This document shows positions 25,398-34,183 of a stretch of DNA of 64,000 nucleotides, piece by piece. How positions within the stretch are numbered: the stretch's first letter is position 1; every line of letters starts with the position of its first letter. The DNA is from Mesonia mobilis DSM 19841 (GTDB taxonomy: Bacteria; Bacteroidota; Bacteroidia; Flavobacteriales; Flavobacteriaceae). Both the position numbers and the translations under genes were made by a program. The notes below the pieces were generated by a model. It was given only the letters and a program-made list of their open reading frames with translations. It did not search any database and was not told where the DNA came from. The stretch spans positions 62,001 through 126,000 of the forward strand of contig NZ_AUHX01000005.1 in the NCBI RefSeq assembly GCF_000423405.1. Direction: 5' to 3'.

Positions 25398-26121
25398 AAA
25401 CTTCTTTTTTCAATTGATAGTTTCCTTCTTCGACTTGATTTTTGATCTCTTGATATGCTTCTAAACTTACCGACTCAAATTTAAGTTTATCGCCCGCTTG
25501 AAACGGAGAAGGTTTTTCGTTTTCTACGTCAAAAATTGAAACCGGACAATTACCAATAAGTTGCCATCCGCCGGCAGAAATTTGCGGGTAAATTCCGGTT
25601 TGTTTTTCACCGATGCCAACCGCTCCTTTTTCAACCTTTAAACGGGGTGATTTTTTACGTGAAATATGAAGCTTTTTATCGAGCCCGCCGAGGTATAAAA
25701 ATCCGGGTAAAAAACCGGTAAAGAAAATCGTATAATTAGGTTGGGTATGAAGTTGAATTATTTCTGAAATTTCTAAGTTATTCTGCTTTCTTAGCAAAGC
25801 TAGATCTAAACCAAATTTTTCATCGTAACATACCGGAAGCGTAAACTGATGGAGTTGAAGTTTTTGCTGCTCACTATCGACCAAAATTAGCTTCTCAACT
25901 ACTGAAATTTCATCATAAATATTATTTATAGTTGATATATAATTCACTAATAATGAATTATATGTGTTTGTTATTTCAACCTTAACTTCAATATAATAAT
26001 TTTGAATATTTTTCTTCACCTGAAGCAAGTAATATAGTAAATCTTCTTCAATTATTTCTTCCCAAGACAATAAAATAGCTTGATTACCGAATGCTTGAAT
26101 ACTTGGTTTTTGGTACTTCAT
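25387..26121 (-). CDS. pxpB: 5-oxoprolinase subunit B
   Basis: A 244-residue KipI/AHS1-domain protein. The family core is visible: LPVCYDEKFGLDLALL, IFFTGFLPGFLYLGGLDKKLHISRKKSPRLKVEKGAVGIGEKQTGIYPQISAGGWQLIGNCPVSIFD. It pairs with PxpC to give the ATP-handling half of 5-oxoprolinase. The N-terminal half (about 1-90) is more diverged and AT-rich than usual. It lies 3 nt after pxpA and overlaps pxpC by 11 nt. Confidence 0.94.
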   Translation of the reverse strand: MKYQKPSIQAFGNQAILLSWEEIIEEDLLYYLLQVKKNIQNYYIEVKVEITNTYNSLLVNYISTINNIYDEISVVEKLILVDSEQQKLQLHQFTLPVCYDEKFGLDLALLRKQNNLEISEIIQLHTQPNYTIFFTGFLPGFLYLGGLDKKLHISRKKSPRLKVEKGAVGIGEKQTGIYPQISAGGWQLIGNCPVSIFDVENEKPSPFQAGDKLKFESVSLEAYQEIKNQVEEGNYQLKKEVYEH

Positions 26122-26124
26122 CTT

Positions 26125-26856
26125 CTATCCTATTTTAATATTTTTCAATGCTAATTGTTCTCGCAAATACTTAAAAATTTCAACTGAATTCTGAGTGTCG
26201 CTATGCACACAAATGGTATCAAAATTTGCTTCTAAAAACGCATCATTTTCAAGCTGAATTTTTCCTTCAGAAACCATTAAAAATACGTGCTGAAATACAG
26301 CTTCTTTTTCATGTAAAACAGCCTTGTTTTTTGAGCGTGAAACCAAACTAAAATCGGCCTCATAATTTCGGTCTGCAAAACCTTCTTTCCAAGTGTTTAA
26401 TTTTGTTTTAGCGATTGCTTCTACCACAGAATTCGGCGGTACAAAAAGTATTAATTGTTCGTCGATCTCCTTTACAGCATCTACGACCAAGCGAGCTTTT
26501 TCTTCATCTTTAGCAATTTCATTATAAAGTGCTCCGTGCGGTTTTACGTGATGCAGCTTCCCTCCTAGCCTTTCGGTAATTGTTTTAACCGCTAAAATTT
26601 GAGTTTTAAGCGTGTTTTTCAGCTTGTCTAATTCAATATCCAGCTTTTTCCTTCCGAAGTTTTCAGGATCGGGATATGAAGGATGTGCACCAATATTTAC
26701 CTGATGTTTTAAAGCTAAACGAACAGCTTCAGTAATCGTTTTATCATTACCAAAATGACCGCCGCAAGCAATATTACAAGAAGAGATTAATGGCATTAGT
26801 GCAGCATCGAACGCTCCGCCTTCTGCCAAGTCACAATTTAAATCTATATGTTTCAT
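26125..26856 (-). CDS. pxpA: 5-oxoprolinase subunit A (LamB/YcsF family)
   Basis: A 243-residue protein with the YcsF signature at its start, IDLNCDLAEGGAFD, followed by SSCNIACGGHFGND, VNIGAHPSYPDPENFGRKKL, HVKPHGALYNEIAKD and the closing TICVHSDTQNSVEI. It carries the presumed hydrolase part of the three-subunit 5-oxoprolinase. The order pxpA-pxpB-pxpC on one strand is normal. It lies 10 nt after the DUF2891 lipoprotein gene. Confidence 0.96.
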   Translation of the reverse strand: MKHIDLNCDLAEGGAFDAALMPLISSCNIACGGHFGNDKTITEAVRLALKHQVNIGAHPSYPDPENFGRKKLDIELDKLKNTLKTQILAVKTITERLGGKLHHVKPHGALYNEIAKDEEKARLVVDAVKEIDEQLILFVPPNSVVEAIAKTKLNTWKEGFADRNYEADFSLVSRSKNKAVLHEKEAVFQHVFLMVSEGKIQLENDAFLEANFDTICVHSDTQNSVEIFKYLREQLALKNIKIG

Positions 26857-26866
26857 AAATAATAAT

Positions 26867-28018
26867 TTATTTACGCTGACTTAAAGCATAAATTGAGAAA
26901 GTACCTAACCAGTGCCCACCTTCGTAAGAGTCACCAAAAAGGTCTTTGAAGGAGTGAGAAACGTGCTGATCACCGATTAATTTTAAGTGTTTAAAATCGT
27001 CTTCATACTTGTTCGCTAAATTATAAAACACCCAAGCACGACTGTAATTTAAACCGTCTAAATGCACTAGTTTTCCATCGGTTCTATCGGAAACTTCACC
27101 GGGTGTTAATTCAAAATCTTTTTGCATTAAACCGGGCATAAAGTCTTTTAACCACATTTTAAAAGTCTGTTCTGCCAAAACGCGTTGCATTAAATCTACT
27201 TCTTCTAAACAAGGCGAAAGAAAGTCGAAACCACTTGGCTCCCAACCCATCGGGCAGTTATCGTCACCTAAGTAAAAATCTTTTGCTCGAGAAGTGATAA
27301 GATCAACTAGTTTTTCATTTTCTGTGGTTTTTGCATAATCGTAAGCAAAAGTCATCCCAAAAGCGGTGTTTTCGTGTTCTCCTACGCGAATTGGGTAGTT
27401 TAATTTAGGTAGAAATTCCATATAATTTTCTACCACTTGATCTGCTAAAGGCTGAAGGTTTTGCTGTAAAGGCTTCGCAATAGAATCGTTCCAGGTATGT
27501 AATTCTTCCGAGAGTTTAAGCAACCAAGCCCAACCATAAGTACGTTCAAACGATTTGTTCTCTTTCTTCTTGAAATACTTTAATTCTTGTTGAATATTCT
27601 CTTCAGAAAGATGTAACTGAAGCTGTTCTTTAATCGCATCGGCTTCTTCTAAATCTGGAAATTGTTTTAATAAATTCACTAACGACCAATGCGCGTGAAC
27701 CGCAGAATGCCAATCGAAACAACCATAAAATGCCGGATGAATCGTATCTGGCGTTTGTAAATCTTGTTCAGAAGTTAACGTATAACCCGGTTTGTAAGGA
27801 TATTTGGTACTTATACATTCTAAAGGAAGCTCTACCAATTTATTAGCCTTACTTAAAGTAAGCTGAATATCTTCTAAAGGCATCAATTCTCCCTTAATAT
27901 CTTCTACAATACTGGTGTCTTCTTCTGTGATCTCGTTTGCAGGTTGTATGTTATTTTCTTGCTCATTTTTGCAAGCAATAAAAGCTAATCCTAAACTTAA
28001 AAGTATAATCTTTTTCAT
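26867..28018 (-). CDS. DUF2891 lipoprotein
   Basis: A 383-residue protein with a lipoprotein signal (lipobox AFIAC, Cys at residue 16). The mature part is rich in aromatic residues and helices, with HPAFYGCFDWHSAVHAHWSL, FERTYGWAWLLKL, NYPIRVGEHENTAFGMTFAYDYA and DGLNYSRAWVFYNLA, which fit DUF2891, an alpha/alpha-barrel-like family of unknown function. The conserved Trp, His and acidic residues suggest carbohydrate or peptide processing, but this is not proven. It sits between yifB and pxpA, 10 nt from each. Confidence 0.85.
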   Translation of the reverse strand: MKKIILLSLGLAFIACKNEQENNIQPANEITEEDTSIVEDIKGELMPLEDIQLTLSKANKLVELPLECISTKYPYKPGYTLTSEQDLQTPDTIHPAFYGCFDWHSAVHAHWSLVNLLKQFPDLEEADAIKEQLQLHLSEENIQQELKYFKKKENKSFERTYGWAWLLKLSEELHTWNDSIAKPLQQNLQPLADQVVENYMEFLPKLNYPIRVGEHENTAFGMTFAYDYAKTTENEKLVDLITSRAKDFYLGDDNCPMGWEPSGFDFLSPCLEEVDLMQRVLAEQTFKMWLKDFMPGLMQKDFELTPGEVSDRTDGKLVHLDGLNYSRAWVFYNLANKYEDDFKHLKLIGDQHVSHSFKDLFGDSYEGGHWLGTFSIYALSQRK

Positions 28019-28028
28019 CGTTTTTTTC

Positions 28029-29567
28029 TTATCCTAACCATCCGTCGCGATCTAAACTCCGGTATTGGATGGCTTCACTTATATGTTTTCCTGTAATTTT
28101 TTCTGAATTTTCTAAATCGGCAATCGTTCGTGAAACTTTCAAAATACGATCGTAAGCTCTAGCAGAAAGGTTTAAACGCTCCATTGCGGTTTTTAATAAC
28201 TGCTTAGAAGCTTCATCTAACTTACAAAACTCTCGTATTTGCTTCACCCCCATTTGCGCATTGTAATGTACATTTTTTAAGTTTTTAAACCTATTGGTTT
28301 GTAACTGCCTGGCTTTAGTTACTCGCTCTCTAATCACTACACTACTTTCACCTTTTCGTTCTTCGCTAAGCTTATCGAATGGCACCGGAGTCACTTCTAT
28401 ATGAATATCGATACGATCTAAAAGCGGTCCGCTAATCTTGCTTAAATAGCGTTGCATTTCTGCAGGTGAAGAAGTAACCGGCGCATCGGGATCGTTAAAA
28501 TAACCACCAGGACTCGGATTCATACTCGCGACCAACATAAAACTTGACGGATAAGTCACCGTAAATTTGGCTCTAGAAATCGTGACTTCTCGATCTTCCA
28601 GCGGTTGTCGCATTACCTCTAACACCGAACGCTTAAATTCGGGTAATTCATCTAAAAACAAAACGCCATTATGCGACATCGATATTTCTCCCGGTTGCGG
28701 ATATTGACCGCCGCCGACTAGCGCCACATCAGAAATCGTATGATGTGGACTACGAAAAGGGCGTTCTGCCATTAATCCGCCTAAATTAGAAGTTCTCCCA
28801 ACAACACTATGAATCTTTGTGGTTTCTAGAGCTTCGTGCAACGTCATCGGTGGTAAAATACTCGGCAATCGCTTGGCGAGCATCGTTTTTCCCGATCCCG
28901 GCGGACCAATTAAAATAATATTATGACCTCCGGCAGCAGCAATTTCCATACAACGTTTGATCGATTCTTGTCCTTTCACATCGGCAAAATCGAATTCAGG
29001 ATGTTCTAAATTCTCGTAAAATTGCTTTCGGGTATCAATTTCGGTTCTTGTTAAAGCTTCTCCCTTATCAAAAAAATTAATTACTTCTGTAATATTTTCA
29101 ACTCCATAAACTTCCAAGCCGTTCACGATAGCAGCTTCTGTAGCATTTTGTTTCGGTAAAATAAAACCTTTAAAACCTTCTTCTTTCGCTTTAATCGCAA
29201 TAGGCAAAGCGCCTTTTATAGGTTGCAAACTTCCATCTAAAGAAAGTTCACCCATAATAAGATAATCACTAATATTTTCAGCTTTAATTTGTGAAGAAGC
29301 ACTTAAAATCCCTAAGGCTAAAGTAAGATCGTAAGCAGAACCTTCTTTACGTAGATCTGCCGGCGCCATATTAATGGTAATCTTCTTTCCAGGTAATTTA
29401 TATTTGTTGTTTTGTAAAGCAGCCGCAATGCGATAACTACTCTCTCGAATAGCATTATCGGGCAAGCCCACCAAATGGTAGCCAATGCCTTTATCGACAT
29501 TTACCTCTACCGTTATGGTCGTAGCTTCTACCCCAAAAACCGCACTACCAAAAACTTTAACCAACAT
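28029..29567 (-). CDS. YifB-family Mg-chelatase-like AAA ATPase
   Basis: A 512-residue ATPase related to competence protein ComM. The N-terminal Lon-protease-like domain (about 1-180) opens MLVKVFGSAVFGVEATTITVEV. The AAA core has Walker A GPPGSGKTM near 221, a FRSPHHTIS segment and Walker B LFLDELPEF. The C-terminal Mg-chelatase domain ends with LNLSARAYDRILKVSRTIADL. ComM homologues are helicases that help branch migration during natural transformation. It is the first gene of a minus-strand run leading into pxpABC. Confidence 0.94.
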   Translation of the reverse strand: MLVKVFGSAVFGVEATTITVEVNVDKGIGYHLVGLPDNAIRESSYRIAAALQNNKYKLPGKKITINMAPADLRKEGSAYDLTLALGILSASSQIKAENISDYLIMGELSLDGSLQPIKGALPIAIKAKEEGFKGFILPKQNATEAAIVNGLEVYGVENITEVINFFDKGEALTRTEIDTRKQFYENLEHPEFDFADVKGQESIKRCMEIAAAGGHNIILIGPPGSGKTMLAKRLPSILPPMTLHEALETTKIHSVVGRTSNLGGLMAERPFRSPHHTISDVALVGGGQYPQPGEISMSHNGVLFLDELPEFKRSVLEVMRQPLEDREVTISRAKFTVTYPSSFMLVASMNPSPGGYFNDPDAPVTSSPAEMQRYLSKISGPLLDRIDIHIEVTPVPFDKLSEERKGESSVVIRERVTKARQLQTNRFKNLKNVHYNAQMGVKQIREFCKLDEASKQLLKTAMERLNLSARAYDRILKVSRTIADLENSEKITGKHISEAIQYRSLDRDGWLG

Positions 29568-29655
29568 GAATCAAGTAATTTTCTTAAAAATAGAAATTTA
29601 TTTTTAACCAACTTCTTTCTTATTAAAGTATTAAGAAAATTCCTGAAAATTTGAT

Positions 29656-29754
29656 GAGGGCACCACCCTCTGGGTCGGGCTTTCACTACTCGCTTTTTTA
29701 AATTTCTCATTAAAATTTAAAAAGAGCTCAAACACGCCGTTCAATCCCTGGTGC
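29656..29754. other. Structured intergenic element (nested inverted repeats)
   Basis: This roughly 100-base element has three nested pairings. A local hairpin pairs 29656-29660 with 29666-29670. An outer helix pairs GCACCA at 29660-29665 with TGGTGC at 29749-29754, so the two compete. An AT-rich inner helix of about 12 bp (about 29693-29705 with 29713-29724, one bulge) closes a 7-nt loop. Between them lie GC-rich unpaired blocks, TGGGTCGGGCTTTC (29671-29684) and CGCCGTTCAATCCC (29735-29748). From memory such blocks recur between genes in many Bacteroidetes genomes. The function is unknown. Confidence 0.6.
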
Positions 29755-29838
29755 AAGTCTTAAAATAACGTCAAAGTCTTTTTAGAACCTCCATAAACAA
29801 CTTCATATAGGTTAACTTTAAAGAAAAAACAACGAACG

Positions 29839-31335
29839 ATGAACAAGAAACCAATAGCAGAAAAATACGACCTCATTTGCGTAGGCGGCGGGATTATGAG
29901 CGCCACCTTAGCCTTAATGCTTAAACTCATCGATTCTTCTGTAAAAATTGCCATTTTTGAACGTTTAGACAAAGTTGCCCAAGAAAGTTCTGAAGCTTGG
30001 AACAATAGCGGAACCGGACATTCGGCCTTTTGCGAACTTAATTATACTCCGGAAAAAGAAGATGGAGGTATCGACATTTCTAAAGCCATTCAGATTTTTG
30101 ACCAGTTTGAAAAATCGAAACAATTCTGGGCGTATTTAGTAGAGCAAAATTTAGTTAAAAACCCGAAACAATTCATTCATAAAGCGCCACACCATAGTTG
30201 GGTGACCGGAAAAGATAACGTTGAATTTTTAAAGAAACGTTTCGAGAAGATGAGTAAAGAATTTGCATTCAGAGAAATGGAGTTTTCAGAAGATTATTCA
30301 ACCTTAATAGAATGGTTTCCGCTCATTATGAAAAACAGAGATCATTCTTCTGAACCAATGGCAGCCACAAGAATGGAATTAGGAACCGAAGTCAACTTCG
30401 GGAATATTACGGAGCAATTCTTCAGCATTTTAGAAGAGAAATTTGATACTCCGGTTTTTAGAAATCACGATGTACTCGATGTAGATCCCGATCAAGAAGA
30501 TTGGTTGGTCGAAGTTAAAGATCTAAAAAACGAACAGAAAAAATATTACGATGCCGATCACGTATTTATTGGTGCCGGCGGTGGAGCATTACCTTTACTT
30601 CAAAAAGTTGAAATTGAAGAGAAAAAAGGTTATGGTGGTTTTCCTGTGAGCGGGCAATGGCTGGTTTGCAAAAACCGAGAAGTGATCGAGAAACACGATG
30701 CGAAAGTTTATAGTAAAGCAGGACCCGACGCGCCACCAATGTCAACTCCGCATTTAGATACTCGCTATATTAATGGTAAAAAAGAATTGATGTTTGGTCC
30801 GTTTGCGGGATTCAACACCAAATTTTTAAAAGAAGGGAGTTATACAGATTTAATCAAATCTATTAAATTAGATAATATCTCGTCGATGTTAGGCGCATTT
30901 TGGCACAACCTTCCGCTAACCGAATATTTAATTAGTCAAGTTAGTAAAGATCACGAAGACCGAATGAACGATCTGCGTGAGTTTGTAAAAGATGCAAAGT
31001 CTGAAGATTGGGAACTTAAAGTTGCGGGGCAACGTGTTCAAATTATTAAAAAAGACGAAAAAAAAGGTGGAAGTTTAGAATTTGGTACCGATATCGTACA
31101 CAATCAAGAAGGAAGCATCACTGCACTTTTAGGCGCTTCACCGGGAGCTTCAACCGCGGTTCATATTATGATCGATATTATTCAATTAGCTTTCCCTGAG
31201 TTACTTCAGCAAAAAGATAAAGCAGAAAAACTTTCAGCAATGATCCCGTTTTGGAATAGAGATTTAACACAACATCAAGAAGAGTTTAAAGAAATTCAAC
31301 AAAAATGTATGGAAATTCTTCAGCTTAACGATTAG
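29839..31335 (+). CDS. mqo: Malate:quinone oxidoreductase
   Basis: A 498-residue FAD-dependent peripheral membrane enzyme that oxidises malate to oxaloacetate and passes electrons to the quinone pool, in the TCA cycle. Evidence: the FAD-binding start YDLICVGGGIMSATLALML (10-28); SEAWNNSGTGHSAFCELNYTPE; ATRMELGTEVNFGNIT; FGPFAGFNTKFLKEGS; and the C-terminal second FAD loop ITALLGASPGASTAVHIMIDII. Full length. It stands alone, with no recognisable TAnnTTTG element, after the structured element at 29656-29754. Confidence 0.97.
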   Translation: MNKKPIAEKYDLICVGGGIMSATLALMLKLIDSSVKIAIFERLDKVAQESSEAWNNSGTGHSAFCELNYTPEKEDGGIDISKAIQIFDQFEKSKQFWAYLVEQNLVKNPKQFIHKAPHHSWVTGKDNVEFLKKRFEKMSKEFAFREMEFSEDYSTLIEWFPLIMKNRDHSSEPMAATRMELGTEVNFGNITEQFFSILEEKFDTPVFRNHDVLDVDPDQEDWLVEVKDLKNEQKKYYDADHVFIGAGGGALPLLQKVEIEEKKGYGGFPVSGQWLVCKNREVIEKHDAKVYSKAGPDAPPMSTPHLDTRYINGKKELMFGPFAGFNTKFLKEGSYTDLIKSIKLDNISSMLGAFWHNLPLTEYLISQVSKDHEDRMNDLREFVKDAKSEDWELKVAGQRVQIIKKDEKKGGSLEFGTDIVHNQEGSITALLGASPGASTAVHIMIDIIQLAFPELLQQKDKAEKLSAMIPFWNRDLTQHQEEFKEIQQKCMEILQLND

Positions 31336-31390
31336 CATTTATCTTTGAAGAAATCAAAATTGAATGTCCGTAATGCATCATAAAATGTTT

Positions 31391-31477
31391 CGTCACCCTA
31401 AACTTGATTCAGGGTCTCATCTGATAAGCTTTGATTTTTAGCATTATATGAGATTCTGAAATAAATTCAGAATGACG
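31391..31477. repeat. REP-like inverted repeat pair
   Basis: Two 30-base units (31391-31420 and 31448-31477) face each other across a 27-base spacer. The reverse complement of the second closely matches the first (both start CGTCA.., have CT.AA.TT in the middle and end TCTCAT), so the pair can fold into a long hairpin. The right unit resembles that at 32457-32486 in the next intergenic gap. Confidence 0.8.
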
Positions 31478-31528
31478 CAGAAATTAATTATTATAAATAA
31501 CGGATAATCAAAATAAAAACTAACATTT

Positions 31529-32347
31529 ATGAAAAACTTATTTTTTCTGTGCTTATTTATTTCAACATTTAGCATTCAAGCACAGACTACTTACGAAACC
31601 AAAGAGAATATTTCGTACTACACCAAAAAACAAATCAAAGGTGATAACTACAAAGCCGATCGATGTGTATTAGATATTTATTACCCTACCAATAAAGAGA
31701 ATTTTGCAACAGTGGTTTGGTTTCACGGTGGTGGTTTAAGTGGTGGTGAAAAAGAAATTCCGCAGTTATTAAAGGAAAAAGGCATTGCAGTAATTGGTGT
31801 AAATTATCGATTACATCCCAAAGTTACCGCCCCTACTTATATTGAAGATGCCGCAGCGGCAGTAGCTTGGGCATTTAAAAATATTGAAGATTATGGTGGC
31901 GATAAATCGTTAATTTTTGTTTCAGGTCATTCTGCCGGAGGATATTTAGCGAGTATGATCGGGTTAGATAAAAAATATTTAAAAGAATTTGATATTGATG
32001 CCAACGATATTGCAGGATTAATCCCGTTTAGCGGACATACCATCACGCATTTTACTGTTAGAAAAGAGCGAGGTATTGACGGCAAAACTCCGATCATCGA
32101 TAGTTTGGCTCCGCTTTTTCACGTTCGTAAAGACGCTCCGCCTCTACTTTTAATCACCGGAGATCGCGAAAAAGAAATGTTAGGCCGCTATGAAGAGAAC
32201 GCTTATATGATGCGAATGATGAAAGTAATTGGGCACACCGAAACGACTTTATATGAAATGGATGGTTACGGCCACGGAATGACGCATCCGGCTTTCCCCT
32301 TGTTACTCAACGAAATTGAAAGAATTACTAAAATGAAGCAGAAATAA
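31529..32347 (+). CDS. Exported alpha/beta hydrolase (carboxylesterase-like)
   Basis: A 272-residue protein with a signal peptide (about 1-19, ending IQAQ). Alpha/beta-hydrolase motifs of the hormone-sensitive lipase/BD-FAE type: the oxyanion hole HGGG (66-69), nucleophile elbow SGHSAGG with Ser135, an acid in LLITGDREKEM and a His in the GYGHGMTHP ending. It probably removes acyl or acetyl groups from small substrates or glycans in the periplasm. It stands alone between two REP-like repeat pairs. Confidence 0.9.
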   Translation: MKNLFFLCLFISTFSIQAQTTYETKENISYYTKKQIKGDNYKADRCVLDIYYPTNKENFATVVWFHGGGLSGGEKEIPQLLKEKGIAVIGVNYRLHPKVTAPTYIEDAAAAVAWAFKNIEDYGGDKSLIFVSGHSAGGYLASMIGLDKKYLKEFDIDANDIAGLIPFSGHTITHFTVRKERGIDGKTPIIDSLAPLFHVRKDAPPLLLITGDREKEMLGRYEENAYMMRMMKVIGHTETTLYEMDGYGHGMTHPAFPLLLNEIERITKMKQK

Positions 32348-32390
32348 TTTTTGAATGTTCTGTTGAAAATATAAAAGTGTTATACTTTTT

Positions 32391-32486
32391 GTCACACTGA
32401 GCGGAGTCGAAGTGTTGATTTTAGACTTGCTCTTATTAAATTGTTTGCAAAGCAGTATGAGATTCCGGATCAAGTCCGGAATGATG
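32391..32486. repeat. REP-like repeat pair (mixed types)
   Basis: Left unit 32391-32414 (GTCACACTGAGCGGAGTCGA..) belongs to the same type as those at 40531-40560 and 40743-40771. The right unit 32457-32486 matches the right unit of the pair at 31448-31477 (ATGAGATTC..., ...GAATGA) and contains its own short inverted repeat TCCGGA/TCCGGA. The arrangement, two end units facing inward around a unique spacer, is the same. Confidence 0.75.
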
Positions 32487-32530
32487 AAAACACATTCTTA
32501 CAAATTGTGAATCATCTGATTTTATCTATA

Positions 32531-32561
32531 AAAAAAGCCGAGTTTCTAACTCGGCTTTTTT
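32531..32561. terminator. Bidirectional terminator between the esterase gene and pgi
   Basis: A GC-containing stem (32537-32544 with 32548-32555) flanked by six As on the left and six Ts on the right lies between converging genes, so it can end transcription in both directions. Confidence 0.85.
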
Positions 32562-32578
32562 GTGGGGTAAATTTGTTT

Positions 32579-34183
32579 TTACGAAAGGTATTCTTTTACC
32601 AGACTTTGCGTTGAAGCATCTTGTGGTTGAGAAAAATCTTTCGTTTCCATCTGTTTTAAAATTCCGTTGGCTAATTGTTTACCTAATTCAACTCCCCATT
32701 GGTCATAGCTAAAAATATTCCAAATCACACCTTGTACAAATAGTTTATGCTCGTATAAAGCTACTAAACTTCCTAAGGTTTCCGGAGTTAATTTATCGAT
32801 CAATAAAGTGTTGGTTGGCTTGTTACCCTCAAAAACTTTAAAAGGTTTTAAGGTTGAAGCCTTTTCAGCATCCATATCTTTTAACTCTTCTTCTACTTGT
32901 GCCGGAGTTTTACCTTTCAGCAAAGCTTCAGTTTGAGCAAAAAAGTTAGCCATTAATTTATCTTGGTGTTCTTTATTACCGTGTAACGACTTTTTAAAGC
33001 CAATAAAATCACACGGTATTAATTTAGTACCTTGATGTATTAATTGAAAAAATGCGTGTTGAGAATTGGTTCCCGGTTCTCCCCAAACAATGGTTCCGGT
33101 TTGATAAGGTATTTTATTTCCGTCGCGAGAAACACTTTTTCCGTTGCTTTCCATAATACCTTGCTGTAAGTAAGGTACTAGTTTGTGTAAATATTGTGAA
33201 TAAGGAATAATAGCTTCTGTTTCGGCATCAAAAAAGTTATTGTACCAAATACTTAAAAGCGCTAACGTTACGGGAATATTGTCTTTAAAATCGGTTGTTT
33301 GAAAATGCTCGTCCATTTTTCCGGCTCCGTCTAATAAGCTTTGATAATTTTCAAAACCTACCGCGCAAGCAATAGATAAACCTACCGCGCTCCAGAGTGA
33401 AAAACGACCACCAACCCAATTCCACATTGGGAAAATGTTTTGATCTGCGATACCAAATTCTTTTACACTTTCTAAGTTGGTTGAAACGGCTACGAAGTGT
33501 TTTGCAACATTTTCTTTAGCAGCAGTTTTTAAGAACCAATTTCTTACTGTGTTTGCGTTTGTAATCGTTTCTTGAGTGGTAAAACTCTTAGAAACAATAA
33601 TAAAAAGTGTAGTTTCTGGATCTAGATCCTGAATGGTTTCCATCACGTGATCTCCATCTACATTTGAAATGAAGTGAACGCCTAAATGATTTCTGTAGTA
33701 TTGTAAAGAATCTACGATCATTTGTGGTCCTAGATCACTACCACCAATACCAATGTTTACGACATCTGTAATGGCTTTACCGGTATAACCTTTCCATTCT
33801 CCTGAAATAACTTCTTGCGAGAAGTCTTTCATTTTTTGAAGGGTTTCTTTTACTTCTTCCGGCTTTTCGTTTCCACGAAGTGCGGTGTGAAGTACAGCTC
33901 TCCCTTCGGTTTGATTAATTTTATCTCCGTTGAATTGCTTTTCTATCGCATCTTTCAATTCAACTTCGTTTGCCAATTCTAATAATAAATCTTTGGTAGT
34001 AGTATTTATTCTGTTTTTAGAATAGTCTACAAAAAAGTTATTCCATTTCAACTGAAATTTTTCTGCTCTAGAAGCATCTTCAGCAAAAAGATCTACTAAT
34101 TTTTGATCTTTTATTTCTTGATAATGTTTAGCTAACTTTTCCCAAGCTTTAGTAGCTGTTGGATTTATTGTTTTAAGAGGCAT
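32579..34183 (-). CDS. pgi: Glucose-6-phosphate isomerase
   Basis: A 534-residue enzyme that interconverts glucose 6-phosphate and fructose 6-phosphate. Motifs: [37 protein letters not shown], the signature [22 protein letters not shown], the catalytic-Glu loop [12 protein letters not shown], and the C-terminal [21 protein letters not shown]. It is the last gene of the operon pfkA-gapA-kinase-pgi, and its start overlaps the end of the kinase gene by 11 nt. Confidence 0.98.
   Translation of the reverse strand: MPLKTINPTATKAWEKLAKHYQEIKDQKLVDLFAEDASRAEKFQLKWNNFFVDYSKNRINTTTKDLLLELANEVELKDAIEKQFNGDKINQTEGRAVLHTALRGNEKPEEVKETLQKMKDFSQEVISGEWKGYTGKAITDVVNIGIGGSDLGPQMIVDSLQYYRNHLGVHFISNVDGDHVMETIQDLDPETTLFIIVSKSFTTQETITNANTVRNWFLKTAAKENVAKHFVAVSTNLESVKEFGIADQNIFPMWNWVGGRFSLWSAVGLSIACAVGFENYQSLLDGAGKMDEHFQTTDFKDNIPVTLALLSIWYNNFFDAETEAIIPYSQYLHKLVPYLQQGIMESNGKSVSRDGNKIPYQTGTIVWGEPGTNSQHAFFQLIHQGTKLIPCDFIGFKKSLHGNKEHQDKLMANFFAQTEALLKGKTPAQVEEELKDMDAEKASTLKPFKVFEGNKPTNTLLIDKLTPETLGSLVALYEHKLFVQGVIWNIFSYDQWGVELGKQLANGILKQMETKDFSQPQDASTQSLVKEYLS

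Noticed and set aside
29528-29710. Open frame of 60 codons over the yifB start and the structured element
   Set aside because: It overlaps the start of yifB in another frame and its only striking part (ARPRGW) is the translation of the structured element.
31336-32578. Possible CRISPR-like array from the repeats around the esterase gene
   Set aside because: There are only inverted, imperfect pairs with no regular spacing and no cas genes; they fit REP-like elements.
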